Below are positions 25,779-34,109 of a stretch of DNA of 64,000 bases, piece after piece. Below the pieces are notes generated by a model that did not search any database, had not been told where the DNA came from, and worked only from the letters and a program-made list of their open reading frames with translations. Made by a program: the position numbers and the translations under genes. The DNA comes from JANXAZ01 sp964504655 (lineage in GTDB: Bacteria > Pseudomonadota > Alphaproteobacteria > Geminicoccales > Geminicoccaceae), in assembly GCA_964504655.1 (NCBI GenBank), contig CAZDFD010000009.1:1-64000 (forward strand), in the 5' to 3' direction. Numbering within the stretch: position 1 is the first letter of the stretch; the number at the start of each line of letters is the position of its first letter.

Positions 25779-27479
25779 CTAAGGGGCCGCCAGCCCCGGC
25801 AAGCCGGGCAGGCCCCGGCAGGCTTCGGCCTCGCCGGGGCCGATCCCCTCGTGCCGCCAACGATAGGCGTGGACATGGCTGCCGGCCGGCAGCTCGACCG
25901 GCTCGGCCAGCCGCTCGAGCAGGTCGGCGGCCTCGGGGTCGGCCAGATAGGGACGGCGCCAGTGCAGCGCCGGTGCCAGGAACAGCCCGCTCGGATAGCA
26001 GCGGATCACCCGCTCGAGCGCCTCCAGGCTGCCGATCACCGGCCGGCCGGTGCGCGGGTCGCGGCCGAGGTCGGCGCGGATCGCCGGCGGCAGTTCGGCG
26101 AGCTTGGACGGGCTGTACAGGATGTCGTGCCGGCCGAGATAGTAGAGCGGACCGAGTTCCTCGGTGTTGACCAGCACGGCCGCCTCGGCGAGCAGCGGGC
26201 GGAGGATCGGGGCGGCACGCTCCCAGTCGGAATCCGGGAGCTCCGGGCCGAGCGGCAGGTCGGCGAGCAGGCTCGCGGTCCGCAGCCAGAACGGGTTGGC
26301 GAGCAGCAGCACGCCGAGGCCGGCGGCGATCAGCGCCCGACCGGCGAGCCGGGCGCGGCTGCCGAGCCCGGCGAGCCGGCGCTCGAGCTCCCGGGCGAGC
26401 CGGCCCGCCCAGCCGGCCAAGGCCGGCAGGAGCGCCGCCAGGGCGAGCCCCCAGAGCACGAACAGGAAGGGCTGGGCGAAGGCGAGGTAGCGCAGCGCCT
26501 TCGAGCCGGCGAAGGAGCCGAGCAGGAAGGCGACGGCGAAGGTGACCGCGGCCAGGCTGCCGAGACCGGGCGAGCGGACGATCGCCACCACGGCGAGCAC
26601 GCCGATCGGGGTCCAGAGGGTCGGGTACAGCAGCAGATACCAGAGGTAATAGAACCAGAACTGCTCCCTGAGCGGCACGTTGAACAGCGGGACCTCGCGA
26701 TAGAGCTCCCAAAGGCCGGCCAGCCGGCCACTCGCCAGGGCGACGGCGAGTGCCGCGACCGCCAGGAGAACGCCCGCCGCGAGCCAGCCGAGCCGGGCCC
26801 GCCAGGGCAGATCCGCCCGGCCGAGCAGGCGCAGCGCGAGTGCCGGCACCGCCCAGGCGGCGAGGCCTGCGAGCCCCATGAAGGAGGTCGGCTGCAGGCC
26901 GACGGCGACGGCCGCGAGGCCGCCGGCGCCGACCAGCCGGGCCGCCTGGACCCGGGGACGCGCCGGCCGCCCCACGAGCTCGAGGACGAGCCAGGCCGTG
27001 CCGACCATGGCCAGCGCCTGGAGCGCGTAGAACCGGCAGAACTGGGCGACCTCGACCGCGAAGGGCGAGATCGCGTAGAGGCCGGCGGCCAGCCAGGCGG
27101 CGCCCGCCCCGGCCTCGCGCCGAACCCACAGGAACAGGACGACGACCAGGACCGAGGTGGCGATCACCGAGGGCAGCCGGGCGGCCACGAGACCGTCGCC
27201 CAGCAGCCGGAAGGAAGCCGCGACGAGGCGTGTGAACAGATAGCTGCGCCAGTAGAAGCCGTCGGCGATGCGTGGCTCGCCGGTCTCGAGCAGGCCGCGC
27301 GCGGCCAGGATGTGGTAGAACTCGTCCGGGTTCTCGACCGGCTGGTCGAGGTTCACGCAGTAGAGCAGGAGGCTCCCGAGGAACAGCAAGGCCACGGCCG
27401 GCCATCCGGAGAGGCTGCCCACCCCTTCCCGCCCCGGATCCCCCAGGGCCTCGCCCGGCACGATCCCCGTCTGACGCAT
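25779..27479 (-). CDS. GT39/ArnT-like membrane glycosyltransferase
   Basis: This 566-residue integral membrane protein has about twelve hydrophobic helices. The first periplasmic loop contains NPDEFYHILAARGLLETGEP, resembling the Asp-Glu motif of the PMT/ArnT (GT39/GT83) superfamily, which transfers sugars from polyprenyl-phosphate carriers. The C-terminal 170 residues form a soluble periplasmic domain. It likely modifies lipid- or polymer-linked glycans of the neighbouring polysaccharide pathway. The gene diverges from the dehydrogenase at 27659 and converges with the GH26-like gene. Substrate unknown. Confidence 0.8.
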   Translation of the reverse strand: MRQTGIVPGEALGDPGREGVGSLSGWPAVALLFLGSLLLYCVNLDQPVENPDEFYHILAARGLLETGEPRIADGFYWRSYLFTRLVAASFRLLGDGLVAARLPSVIATSVLVVVLFLWVRREAGAGAAWLAAGLYAISPFAVEVAQFCRFYALQALAMVGTAWLVLELVGRPARPRVQAARLVGAGGLAAVAVGLQPTSFMGLAGLAAWAVPALALRLLGRADLPWRARLGWLAAGVLLAVAALAVALASGRLAGLWELYREVPLFNVPLREQFWFYYLWYLLLYPTLWTPIGVLAVVAIVRSPGLGSLAAVTFAVAFLLGSFAGSKALRYLAFAQPFLFVLWGLALAALLPALAGWAGRLARELERRLAGLGSRARLAGRALIAAGLGVLLLANPFWLRTASLLADLPLGPELPDSDWERAAPILRPLLAEAAVLVNTEELGPLYYLGRHDILYSPSKLAELPPAIRADLGRDPRTGRPVIGSLEALERVIRCYPSGLFLAPALHWRRPYLADPEAADLLERLAEPVELPAGSHVHAYRWRHEGIGPGEAEACRGLPGLPGLAAP

Positions 27480-27658
27480 GGCGCGAGCTCGCTCGGCGGC
27501 GCTGACGCCACGCGTTTACCCGGCCGCATCGGCCCTGTCTCGCCCAGCCGCGGCGCCCGGCCTATCCGGCGCCACCCTCGCCGGCCGCGAGCATCTTCAG
27601 ATCCGCTGATCTTCTGGTAGAGTGCGGCGCATCGCCGATCCTGCGGAGCGGGCCTCGC
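27480..27658. promoter_or_regulatory. 179-nt divergent promoter region
   Basis: The region between two divergent polysaccharide genes contains the inverted repeat AGATC-CGCT-GATCT at 27599-27612, some 47 nt upstream of the dehydrogenase start. It is more AT-rich than its surroundings and presumably holds at least the plus-strand promoter. Confidence 0.35.
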
Positions 27659-28966
27659 GTGAGCGTCACGGTCGAGCCGGGCTTGAGCATCGCCGTGCTC
27701 GGTCTCGGCCATGTGGGCACGACGACCGCCGCCTGTTTGGCCGAGGCCGGACATCGGGTGCACGGGATCGACGTCGATCCGGACAAGGTGGCGGCGCTCG
27801 CCGCCGGCCGCTCGCCGGTCGTCGAGCCGGGGGTCGACGAGCTGCTGCGCCGCGCCGCCCGCGCCGGCCTCCTGCGCGCGGGCACGTCGGTCGACGCGGT
27901 TCTCGACCGGCTCGATCTGGCGCTGGTGTGCGTCGGCACCCCGGCCGGCGCCGACGGCCATCTCGACTATCGGGCGCTCCTCGACGTGCTGCGGCAGCTC
28001 GGCCGCGGGCTGCGGCGCCGCGACCGCGCGCGGCCGCCCCTGCTCGTCGCCATCCGCAGCACGCTCGCTCCCGGCACGATGGACGGGCTCGTCCTCCCGA
28101 CGCTCGCAGCCGAGGCGGAGACCGCCCCCGGCGAGCGCTTCGAGGCGGCCTTCAACCCCGAGTTCCTGCGCGAAGGAAGCGCCCTGCTCGATCATCGGAG
28201 CCCCTCGCGGATCGTCCTGGGCGAGCGAGTCAGAGGCGCGGCCCGCCGCCTCCTCGGGATCTACGACGGGATCGACGCGCCCTGGTTCGAGGCGCCGTTC
28301 CGTCTGGCCGAGAGCGTCAAGCTCCTCGACAACGGCTTCCATGCCCTCAAGGTGGCCTTCGCCAACGAGATGGGGCGGGTGGCGCTCGCCGCCGGAGTCA
28401 TGCCCGAGCTCCTGGCCGAGCCGTTCCTGGCCGACCAGCGGCTCAACCTGTCGGCCGCCTATCTGCGGCCGGGCGGCGCCTATGGCGGACCCTGCCTGCC
28501 CAAGGACCTGGCGGCGATCCTGGCGTTCGGCCGGGACGCCGGCCTCGAGCTGCCGCTGCTCGCCGCGGTGCGCCGGAGCAACGCCCGCCACCTCGACTTC
28601 ATCCTCCGGCGGATCCTCGCCACCCTGCCGCCGCCCGGCCCGCTCCTGATGCTCGGCCTGACCTTCAAGGCCGGCACCGACGATCTGCGCGACAGCCCCA
28701 ACCTCGCACTCGCCGAGCGCCTGCTGCGGGCCGGCTACGATCTCGAGGTGGTCGACCCCGACCTCGACCCGGAGCGGCTGATCGGCGCCAACTTCGCGAT
28801 CGCCGCCGCCCACCACGAGATCCTGCGCCGGAGGCTGACCGCGGATCTCGAGGGAGCCGCCCGCCGCGCCCGGCTCGTGGTCGTCGCCAAGACGCTCCCG
28901 GGGCTCGTCGGCCGGCTGCCGGGGGACCTCCCGGTGGTCGACATCCCGAGGCTCCGGCTGCCGTGA
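27659..28966 (+). CDS. UDP-glucose/GDP-mannose family 6-dehydrogenase (AlgD/Ugd-like)
   Basis: The 435-residue enzyme oxidises the C6 alcohol of a nucleotide sugar to the acid. It has the Rossmann motif VLGLGHVGTTTAACLAEAGH at residues 11-30, FNPEFLREGSALLDH, the substrate lysine segment AESVKLLDNGFHALKVAFANE and the catalytic cysteine in GGPCLPKDL near residue 279, then LGLTFKAGTDDLRDSP. The FNPEFLREGxxxxD and GFHALKVAFANE strings resemble GDP-mannose dehydrogenase more than UDP-glucose dehydrogenase, though sequence alone does not settle this. GTG start at 27659 follows GCGGAGCGGG. The product would add uronic acid to the polymer. Confidence 0.88.
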   Translation: MSVTVEPGLSIAVLGLGHVGTTTAACLAEAGHRVHGIDVDPDKVAALAAGRSPVVEPGVDELLRRAARAGLLRAGTSVDAVLDRLDLALVCVGTPAGADGHLDYRALLDVLRQLGRGLRRRDRARPPLLVAIRSTLAPGTMDGLVLPTLAAEAETAPGERFEAAFNPEFLREGSALLDHRSPSRIVLGERVRGAARRLLGIYDGIDAPWFEAPFRLAESVKLLDNGFHALKVAFANEMGRVALAAGVMPELLAEPFLADQRLNLSAAYLRPGGAYGGPCLPKDLAAILAFGRDAGLELPLLAAVRRSNARHLDFILRRILATLPPPGPLLMLGLTFKAGTDDLRDSPNLALAERLLRAGYDLEVVDPDLDPERLIGANFAIAAAHHEILRRRLTADLEGAARRARLVVVAKTLPGLVGRLPGDLPVVDIPRLRLP

Positions 28967-29012
28967 GCACGATCGAACCGCGCCCGGCCCGCCACCGGTG
29001 GGAGCCCGGACG

Positions 29013-30500
29013 ATGAGCGCGCACGGCCCCCTCCTGGCCGGGACCGAGCTTTCCGCCGGCCGGCCGGCGCGGCGTGGACCGGCCCGTGCCGTGCCCGATC
29101 CGGGCCCGCGGTTCCTGCATGCCGCCGGTCGCGGCCTCGGTCGGCTGATCGGCACCCTCCTGTCGTTCGAGGCGCTGTTCGCGCTGTTCCTCTACTCGAA
29201 CAACATCAAGCCGTTCCTGCCACGCCTGCCGTTCGACGAGACCGTGGCGCTGATGGCGGCGAGCGCGCCGCTCGCGGTGTGGATCCTCTGGCGGAAGGGG
29301 CTGCGCCGCGAGGGGGTCGTGGTGGTCGCCGCCGGACTCCTGTTCTTCGGCTGGCTCGCCACGACCATGCTGTGGAGCCCGGGGCGCACCCTGGCCCTGC
29401 GCGCGGTCGCCTTCAACCTCACCTTCAACCTCTACTGCCTGATCGTCGGGGCGCTGGTGCTCGCCGGCGATCGCTCCCGGATCCGTCGCTTCCTCTTCTT
29501 CCTCGTGGTGATCGGGCTGATCCTGGCCGGCAACGGGCTGTGGATCTATGTCGAGCACGGGACGTTCCGCTATTATCGCCCGTTCATGTTCACCCGCTAC
29601 TACCTGACCTGGACCTATCCGGTGGTCTCGGCGAGTGCGGTGGCGCTGGTGCTCGCGCTCACCGCACCGGCCGGCAGCGCGCGCCAACTCCTGGGCCTGG
29701 CCCTCGCCCTCGTCTTCGGGGCCTTCCTCCTGGTCGGTGGGGCGCGTGGCCCGCTGCTCGGCCTCGCGGTCTGCTTGGTCGTGCCGCTGGTCGTGGTCGC
29801 ACCGCGTGCCGAGCGCGGCGCACTCCTCGTGCCCAAGATCCAGATTCTGGCCTTCCTGCTGGTGACGGGGGCCGGAGCCTATGTCGCCTACCTGCTCGCG
29901 ACCGGTCAGATGACCGCGACACTCAGCCGGTTCCTCAGTCTGCTCAGCTACCTGCAGTACCAGGGCACGGCCCTGCGTCACGAGAGGCTGAGCTATTGGT
30001 CGAACGCACTCACGTTCTGGTCGCAGGCTCCCCTCCTCGGCAACGGCATCGGCAGCTTCTCGAGCCTCTACGTGCCCGGCGGCGGGGAGGTCGCCGGCAC
30101 CCATCCGCACAACATCCTGCTCGAGATCCTGGCCGAGACCGGGCTCGTGGGCCTGGCCCTGTTCACCCTCCTGCTGCTCGCGGCGGCACAAGGGGCGCGA
30201 CCGGCACGGCTGCGCGAGGATCCCCTCTATCTGTGCGCCTGGATGCTGTTCGCCAGCCTGCTCCTCATCCGGGCGATGCTCTCCGACGACCTCGCCTACC
30301 AGTGGGAGCTGTTCCTGGCGATCGGCCTGCTGAGCCTGTCGCCGCCCGCCGGGGACGACGCGGCAGGACGACGCCCGTCCGGTGCCGGGATCGGGCAGCG
30401 GGGCCTCGGCCGGCCCGAGGCGCCGATCGAGCCGCCAGGCTCGGGCCTGCTCAGCCGAGCAGCTCGGGAACGCGCTCGCGCGGCAGGAAGAAGCTGTTGA
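29013..30500 (+). CDS. O-antigen ligase/Wzy-like polymerase family membrane protein
   Basis: A 495-residue protein with about ten to twelve membrane helices and the family pattern of a large periplasmic loop: ERLSYWSNALTFWSQAPLLGNGIGSF and then GTHPHNILLEILAETGLVGL. HPHN is the typical Wzy_C/WaaL signature. Such enzymes polymerise or ligate lipid-linked glycans. ATG at 29013 is preceded by GGGAG; a GTG at 28998 is an alternative. It follows the dehydrogenase by 46 nt, so probably the same transcript. Its last 50 nt overlap the end of the convergent FkbM methyltransferase gene. Confidence 0.87.
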   Translation: MSAHGPLLAGTELSAGRPARRGPARAVPDPGPRFLHAAGRGLGRLIGTLLSFEALFALFLYSNNIKPFLPRLPFDETVALMAASAPLAVWILWRKGLRREGVVVVAAGLLFFGWLATTMLWSPGRTLALRAVAFNLTFNLYCLIVGALVLAGDRSRIRRFLFFLVVIGLILAGNGLWIYVEHGTFRYYRPFMFTRYYLTWTYPVVSASAVALVLALTAPAGSARQLLGLALALVFGAFLLVGGARGPLLGLAVCLVVPLVVVAPRAERGALLVPKIQILAFLLVTGAGAYVAYLLATGQMTATLSRFLSLLSYLQYQGTALRHERLSYWSNALTFWSQAPLLGNGIGSFSSLYVPGGGEVAGTHPHNILLEILAETGLVGLALFTLLLLAAAQGARPARLREDPLYLCAWMLFASLLLIRAMLSDDLAYQWELFLAIGLLSLSPPAGDDAAGRRPSGAGIGQRGLGRPEAPIEPPGSGLLSRAARERARAAGRSC

Positions 30501-31215
30501 GCCGGCCGTAGCGGCCGGCCACGAGGCGGCCCCGCTCGAACGCCGCGACCACGTAGTCGAGGCGCGCAAGGAAGGCGGTCTCCCGATCCTCCGCCGGATC
30601 CTCGATCAGGAGGGTCGGGCGGGCCCGTCGCAGGGTCCGCTCCGCGCCTCTGAGCACCGCGAGCTCGTGGCCCTGCACGTCGAGCTTGACGAAGGCCGGA
30701 TCGAGATCGAGCGCGTCGAGCGGCGCCACCTCGCAGCGCAGCGGCTCGAGCCGCAGGAGCTCGGGACGGAAGCCGTAGAGGCGGTCGCCGTCGAGCCAAC
30801 CGCGGGCGGTCTCCGGGTCGAGCGAGGCGAGACCGTCGAACGGCCAGTCGCGGTAGACCGGCAGCCAGAGGGTCAGCTCGCCGGCGGCCTCGCCGAGGGC
30901 GAGCGCCCGGCAACTGACGCGCCGGTCGCCGCGATGGCGCCGGGCGAGCGCCGCCGCGAGCCGCGGGTTGGGCTCGAAGGCCACGATCCGCGCCCCTCCG
31001 GTCAGCCGCAGCAGCGCCTCGACCACGAGGCCGCGGTTGGCTCCGATGTCGAGGACCAGATCGTCGGGCCCGAGGCCGAGGCGGCGCACGGCCAGGAGAT
31101 CGGGCTCCACCGGCCGGCCGCTGCAGCGCTGCCACAGCCGCTGCGCCGCGAACCTGGCGTCCTGCGCGAACGGCACGAACACCTGCGCCGACCGGATCAG
31201 CTTGCGGAGCGGCAC
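30451..31215 (-). CDS. FkbM family methyltransferase
   Basis: This 254-residue SAM-dependent methyltransferase has the binding motif LVLDIGANRGLVVEALLRL near residue 55, FEPNP at the end of the second strand, and FVKLDVQGHELAVLRGA near residue 180. These are FkbM-family features; members methylate sugar or small-molecule hydroxyls. It follows the Wzc-type kinase by 36 nt on the same strand and so probably decorates the polysaccharide. The C-terminal 50 nt overlap the convergent Wzy/ligase gene. Confidence 0.87.
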   Translation of the reverse strand: MPLRKLIRSAQVFVPFAQDARFAAQRLWQRCSGRPVEPDLLAVRRLGLGPDDLVLDIGANRGLVVEALLRLTGGARIVAFEPNPRLAAALARRHRGDRRVSCRALALGEAAGELTLWLPVYRDWPFDGLASLDPETARGWLDGDRLYGFRPELLRLEPLRCEVAPLDALDLDPAFVKLDVQGHELAVLRGAERTLRRARPTLLIEDPAEDRETAFLARLDYVVAAFERGRLVAGRYGRLNSFFLPRERVPELLG

Positions 31216-31251
31216 GGGCCCCCTGCGTCGCTCGGTGCGGGTCTCTGTCGC

Positions 31252-33525
31252 TCAGTTGAGATAATATTTCTGACTTTTCTTATAGTACCCGGTCCGGTCG
31301 TGATAGCCGTAGCGCGTATGCTTGTCGAGATCGACCCGGGTCAGCACCAGGCCCTTCAAGGCGGCGCCCAGCTCCTGCAGGGCCGCGACCTCGTCCTGGA
31401 CGAGCGCGGCCGGGGTCTTGTTCCATTGCACGGCGTAGACGACCTGGTCGACCAGGGGCGCCAGGATGCGGGCGTCGGTCACGCTCGCGACCGGAGCCGT
31501 GTCGATCAGGACGAGATCGTAGCTCGCCCGGCAGCGGGCCAGGACCTCGCGCATCCGCTCGCTCGCCAAGAGCGCGATCGGGTTGACGGTCTGCCCCTTG
31601 ACCGGGAGGAAGTGCACGCCGGTGTCCTCGTCCGGCTGGATCGCCTCCTCGAGCGTGCACTCCTCGCGCAGCACCTCGACCACGCCGTGCGGCAGCTGCC
31701 AGCCCAGGTTGCGGTGCACCGAGGGGTGCCGGAGGTCGAGGTCGACCAGGAGGACCCGCTTGCCCGAGCGGGCGGCGAAGGTGCCCAAGGAGACGACGAG
31801 CGTGGTCTTGCCTTCCTCGGGCAGGCTCGAGGTCACGAGCACGACGCTGCCGCCGCCGGCCCGGGGCGGGCTCGCCATCAGCGCGACGAACACCGCTCCG
31901 ACCGCCTCGGCGTAGACCGAGAGGGGCTTCTCGAGCAGATAGTGGTGCGGCTTGTGCCGCCGCCGTCCGGGGATCTCGGGGACCAGGCTCAGCAGGGGCA
32001 GGCCGGTCAGCCGCTCGACCTCGCGCGCGCTCCTGAGCCCCTTGCCCAGGCCCTCGAGCAGGATGGCGAGCGCCGAGGAGATCAGGAGCGAGCCGGTGAG
32101 CCCGACCAGGAGATAGACCTTCGGGCCGAACGAGCTCGGCGCGAGCGGCGGGGTGGCGCGGCTCACGATCCGTGCGTCCGGCTCGACCAGCTGCTCCTCC
32201 TCGCGGGTCTCCTTCGAGCGCTGCAGGACCGACTGGTAGAGCTGGCGGGCCGCATCCGCCTGCCGCTCGAGTTCGCGGAGCTTGACCTCGGCCTGGCGGT
32301 CCTTGGCCGAGCGTCCCTTGAGACCGGAAAGCTGGCTCTCGATGGTGCCGACCCGCGCCTGCACGACCCGCACGTCGTTCTCGAGCTGGGTGGCGAGCCG
32401 GTCGACCTCGGCCCGCACCTTGGCCTGCAGGTTGGCGCGGTCGCGCTCGAGCTGGACCATGCGCGGATGGCGCGGCCCGAACTGGCTCGTGAGCTCGGCC
32501 TCGAGCCGGGTGAGCTCGGTCTCCTGGGCGCGCAGGTTGACGATCACCGGCGAGGCGGCGATGTCGCTGATCGCATCGAGCCCGCGGCCGCTCGCCCGCA
32601 GCTCGCGCACGAGCCTGAGCTTGGCCTGCCGTTCGGCCAGCTCGCCACGGGCCACGATCAGCTCTCGGTTGAGCTCGCTCAGCTCCTGCTCGCCCAAGGT
32701 CACGCCGCGCGCGTCCAGGAGACCCTGGTCGGCGCGGAAGCTCGCGACCGCCCGCTCGGCCCGCTCGACCTCGGCCCGCAGGCTCTGCAGGCGGTCGTCG
32801 AGGAACGAGGAGGCGCGGCCCGTGGCACCGATCTTGCTGCGCAGCTGGCCGTCGATGTAGACCTCCGCCAAGTGGTTGGCGATCTGCGCTGCCTTGGCCG
32901 GCTCCTCGGCGGTGAACTCGAGGTGGATGAGGTAGGACACGCCGTCGTTGACCACGCGCAGCCGCTCGCCCAGGGCGGCGGTGACGAGGTCCTCGACCGG
33001 CTCGGCCGGCACCTCGGTCTCGCGCGGCCAGCTCGCCGGCTCGGCCGCGACGCCGATCGCCACGAGCCAGTCGCGCGGCAGGAGCGCCAGGACGCGCTCG
33101 ACCAGGAGTTGTGGCTCGATCCGCAGCCAGCCGGCCTTGGGTGCCTGGAGGGCCGGGTTGAACTCGGGATCGTTGACCAGGCCGAGCTCGTCGACGGTGC
33201 GGCGCAGGTTGGCGTTCGAGGCGATCACGCCGATCTCGGTGGCGACGACCTTCTCGTCGACCGGCAACCGACCGACCACCTTCTCGATGTTCAGCACACG
33301 ATCCTCGCGCGGATCGACGACGATCAGCGTGCTCGCCGTGTAGAGCGGCACACGGTTCTTGCCGTACGCCCAGCCGATCGTCGCACCGACCAGGGTGAGC
33401 AAGAGGATCAACCACTTGCGCCGCCACAGGATCGTGAAGAGCGAGACGACGTCGACCGCTCCATTGTTGAGCGTCGAGGGATAGCTCGACGGAACGTCAA
33501 CCTTAACTGGTGCAAGGTCTCGCAT
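31252..33525 (-). CDS. Wzc/ExoP-type polysaccharide co-polymerase with tyrosine autokinase
   Basis: The 757-residue inner-membrane protein controls polymer length. An N-terminal Wzz helix (WRRKWLILLLTLVGATIGW) is followed by a coiled periplasmic domain and a second helix (LVGLTGSLLISSALAI) near residue 470. The cytoplasmic BY-kinase domain carries Walker A TSSLPEEGKTTLVVSLG, Walker A' VLLVDLDLRHPSVH and VLIDTAP. The last 25 residues contain six tyrosines (YGYHDRTGYYKKSQKYY), the expected autophosphorylation cluster. The ATG at 33525 gives MRDLAPVKV; upstream codons are unsupported. No Wza export channel or Wzx flippase is in the window. Confidence 0.92.
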   Translation of the reverse strand: MRDLAPVKVDVPSSYPSTLNNGAVDVVSLFTILWRRKWLILLLTLVGATIGWAYGKNRVPLYTASTLIVVDPREDRVLNIEKVVGRLPVDEKVVATEIGVIASNANLRRTVDELGLVNDPEFNPALQAPKAGWLRIEPQLLVERVLALLPRDWLVAIGVAAEPASWPRETEVPAEPVEDLVTAALGERLRVVNDGVSYLIHLEFTAEEPAKAAQIANHLAEVYIDGQLRSKIGATGRASSFLDDRLQSLRAEVERAERAVASFRADQGLLDARGVTLGEQELSELNRELIVARGELAERQAKLRLVRELRASGRGLDAISDIAASPVIVNLRAQETELTRLEAELTSQFGPRHPRMVQLERDRANLQAKVRAEVDRLATQLENDVRVVQARVGTIESQLSGLKGRSAKDRQAEVKLRELERQADAARQLYQSVLQRSKETREEEQLVEPDARIVSRATPPLAPSSFGPKVYLLVGLTGSLLISSALAILLEGLGKGLRSAREVERLTGLPLLSLVPEIPGRRRHKPHHYLLEKPLSVYAEAVGAVFVALMASPPRAGGGSVVLVTSSLPEEGKTTLVVSLGTFAARSGKRVLLVDLDLRHPSVHRNLGWQLPHGVVEVLREECTLEEAIQPDEDTGVHFLPVKGQTVNPIALLASERMREVLARCRASYDLVLIDTAPVASVTDARILAPLVDQVVYAVQWNKTPAALVQDEVAALQELGAALKGLVLTRVDLDKHTRYGYHDRTGYYKKSQKYYLN

Positions 33526-33722
33526 CGATTGCGGCTCGCGTCGCTCTTCCTCGGCGTGAAACCCTATATGCACATTCCGGGGGGCAGGCAAGGGAACGAC
33601 CCCGGCCGGGGGCAGCGAGCCTACCGAGGTGTGCGGCCCGGTAACGATCGCCCGGGCGGCGTGGCGTCCGCCGCGGCCGGCGCCGATGGCGGCTCCATTC
33701 TCCGATCACGATTCGATTCCCC

Positions 33723-33979
33723 GGGATCTGGTCGCGCCCGTGCCGCGGCGCGGGCCGGCCGGAGCTCCGGGGCGATCCTCCGGGATCGGGTCGCGGTCCT
33801 CCGGGATCCGGCCGCGCCGGGTTCGGGATCTGGTCGCGCTGCCGGCGGCATCCCCCGGGATCGGGTCGCCGATCCTCCGGGATCGGGTCGCGCCCGGGCA
33901 CGCCCTCCCCCGGGATCTGGTCGCGCCCGGGCTGCCGGTTCGGGATTTGGTCGCGCCGGGTTCGGGATCTGGTCGCGCT
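33723..33979 (+). repeat. Nine direct iteron-like repeats (candidate RepA binding sites)
   Basis: The unit GGGATCTGGTCGCGCC, with TC/CG/TT variation at positions 6-7, begins at 33723, 33782, 33803, 33825, 33857, 33879, 33912, 33942 and 33964. After the first gap, start-to-start distances are 21, 22, 32, 22, 33, 30 and 22 nt, close to two or three helical turns, so the sites face one side of the DNA. Copies 4 and 9 share the longer form TTCGGGATCTGGTCGCGCT. This phased, same-strand array directly upstream of a rep gene is the classic iteron layout. Confidence 0.85.
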
Positions 33980-33981
33980 CC

Positions 33982-34017
33982 TCTAAAGGAGTCAAAACAT
34001 ACGATCAAAATAAGAGA
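33982..34017. other. AT-rich segment, candidate DNA unwinding element and repA promoter
   Basis: CTAAAGGAGTCAAAACATAC and then GATCAAAATAAGAGAG form the most AT-rich block around the iterons. It lies between the last direct iteron and the inverted copy, where plasmid origins melt and where the rep promoter is commonly found. CTCC-TCTAAA-GGAG forms a small inverted repeat at its left edge. Confidence 0.5.
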
Positions 34018-34027
34018 GGCGTCTCCT

Positions 34028-34042
34028 GCGCGACCAAATCCC
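34028..34042 (-). promoter_or_regulatory. Inverted iteron copy upstream of repA (candidate autoregulatory operator)
   Basis: GCGCGACCAAATCCC is the exact reverse complement of the iteron form GGGATTTGGTCGCGC seen at 33942. It lies 68 nt before the repA ATG. In many iteron plasmids an inverted copy at the rep promoter binds initiator dimers and represses rep; that role is inferred here. Confidence 0.65.
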
Positions 34043-34109
34043 GAATCGACACCCGCAGCCGATCGCTGCTATCCACGACCGAACGGACCATCGACGACGG
34101 CAGGTACTC

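Larger units (their letters stand above)
33526..34109. other. 584-nt non-coding replication origin region
   Basis: This gene-free stretch lies between the Wzc-type kinase and repA. It contains nine direct iteron-like repeats, a short AT-rich segment and one inverted repeat copy, arranged as in iteron plasmids controlled by RepA. ORFs crossing it encode only repeating Asp-Gln-Ile-Pro-rich peptides caused by the DNA repeats. Bases 33526-33722 upstream of the first iteron hold the start region of the kinase gene and nothing else that I recognise. Confidence 0.75.

Noticed and set aside
31252..33525. ParA-type plasmid partition protein beside repA
   Set aside because: The Walker motifs belong to the BY-kinase domain of a Wzc-type protein with N-terminal membrane helices and a tyrosine-rich tail; no parB follows.
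33723..33979. CRISPR array
   Set aside because: The units are 16 bp with gaps of only 5-17 nt apart from one longer gap, with no unique spacers of 30 nt and no cas genes. The phasing and adjacent repA indicate iterons.
33503..34008. ORFs across the iterons encoding repeated Asp-Gln-Ile-Pro-Asn-Pro-like peptides
   Set aside because: The peptide repeats arise from the DNA repeats in several frames and lack a start with a ribosome site. The repeats are better explained as protein-binding sites before repA.
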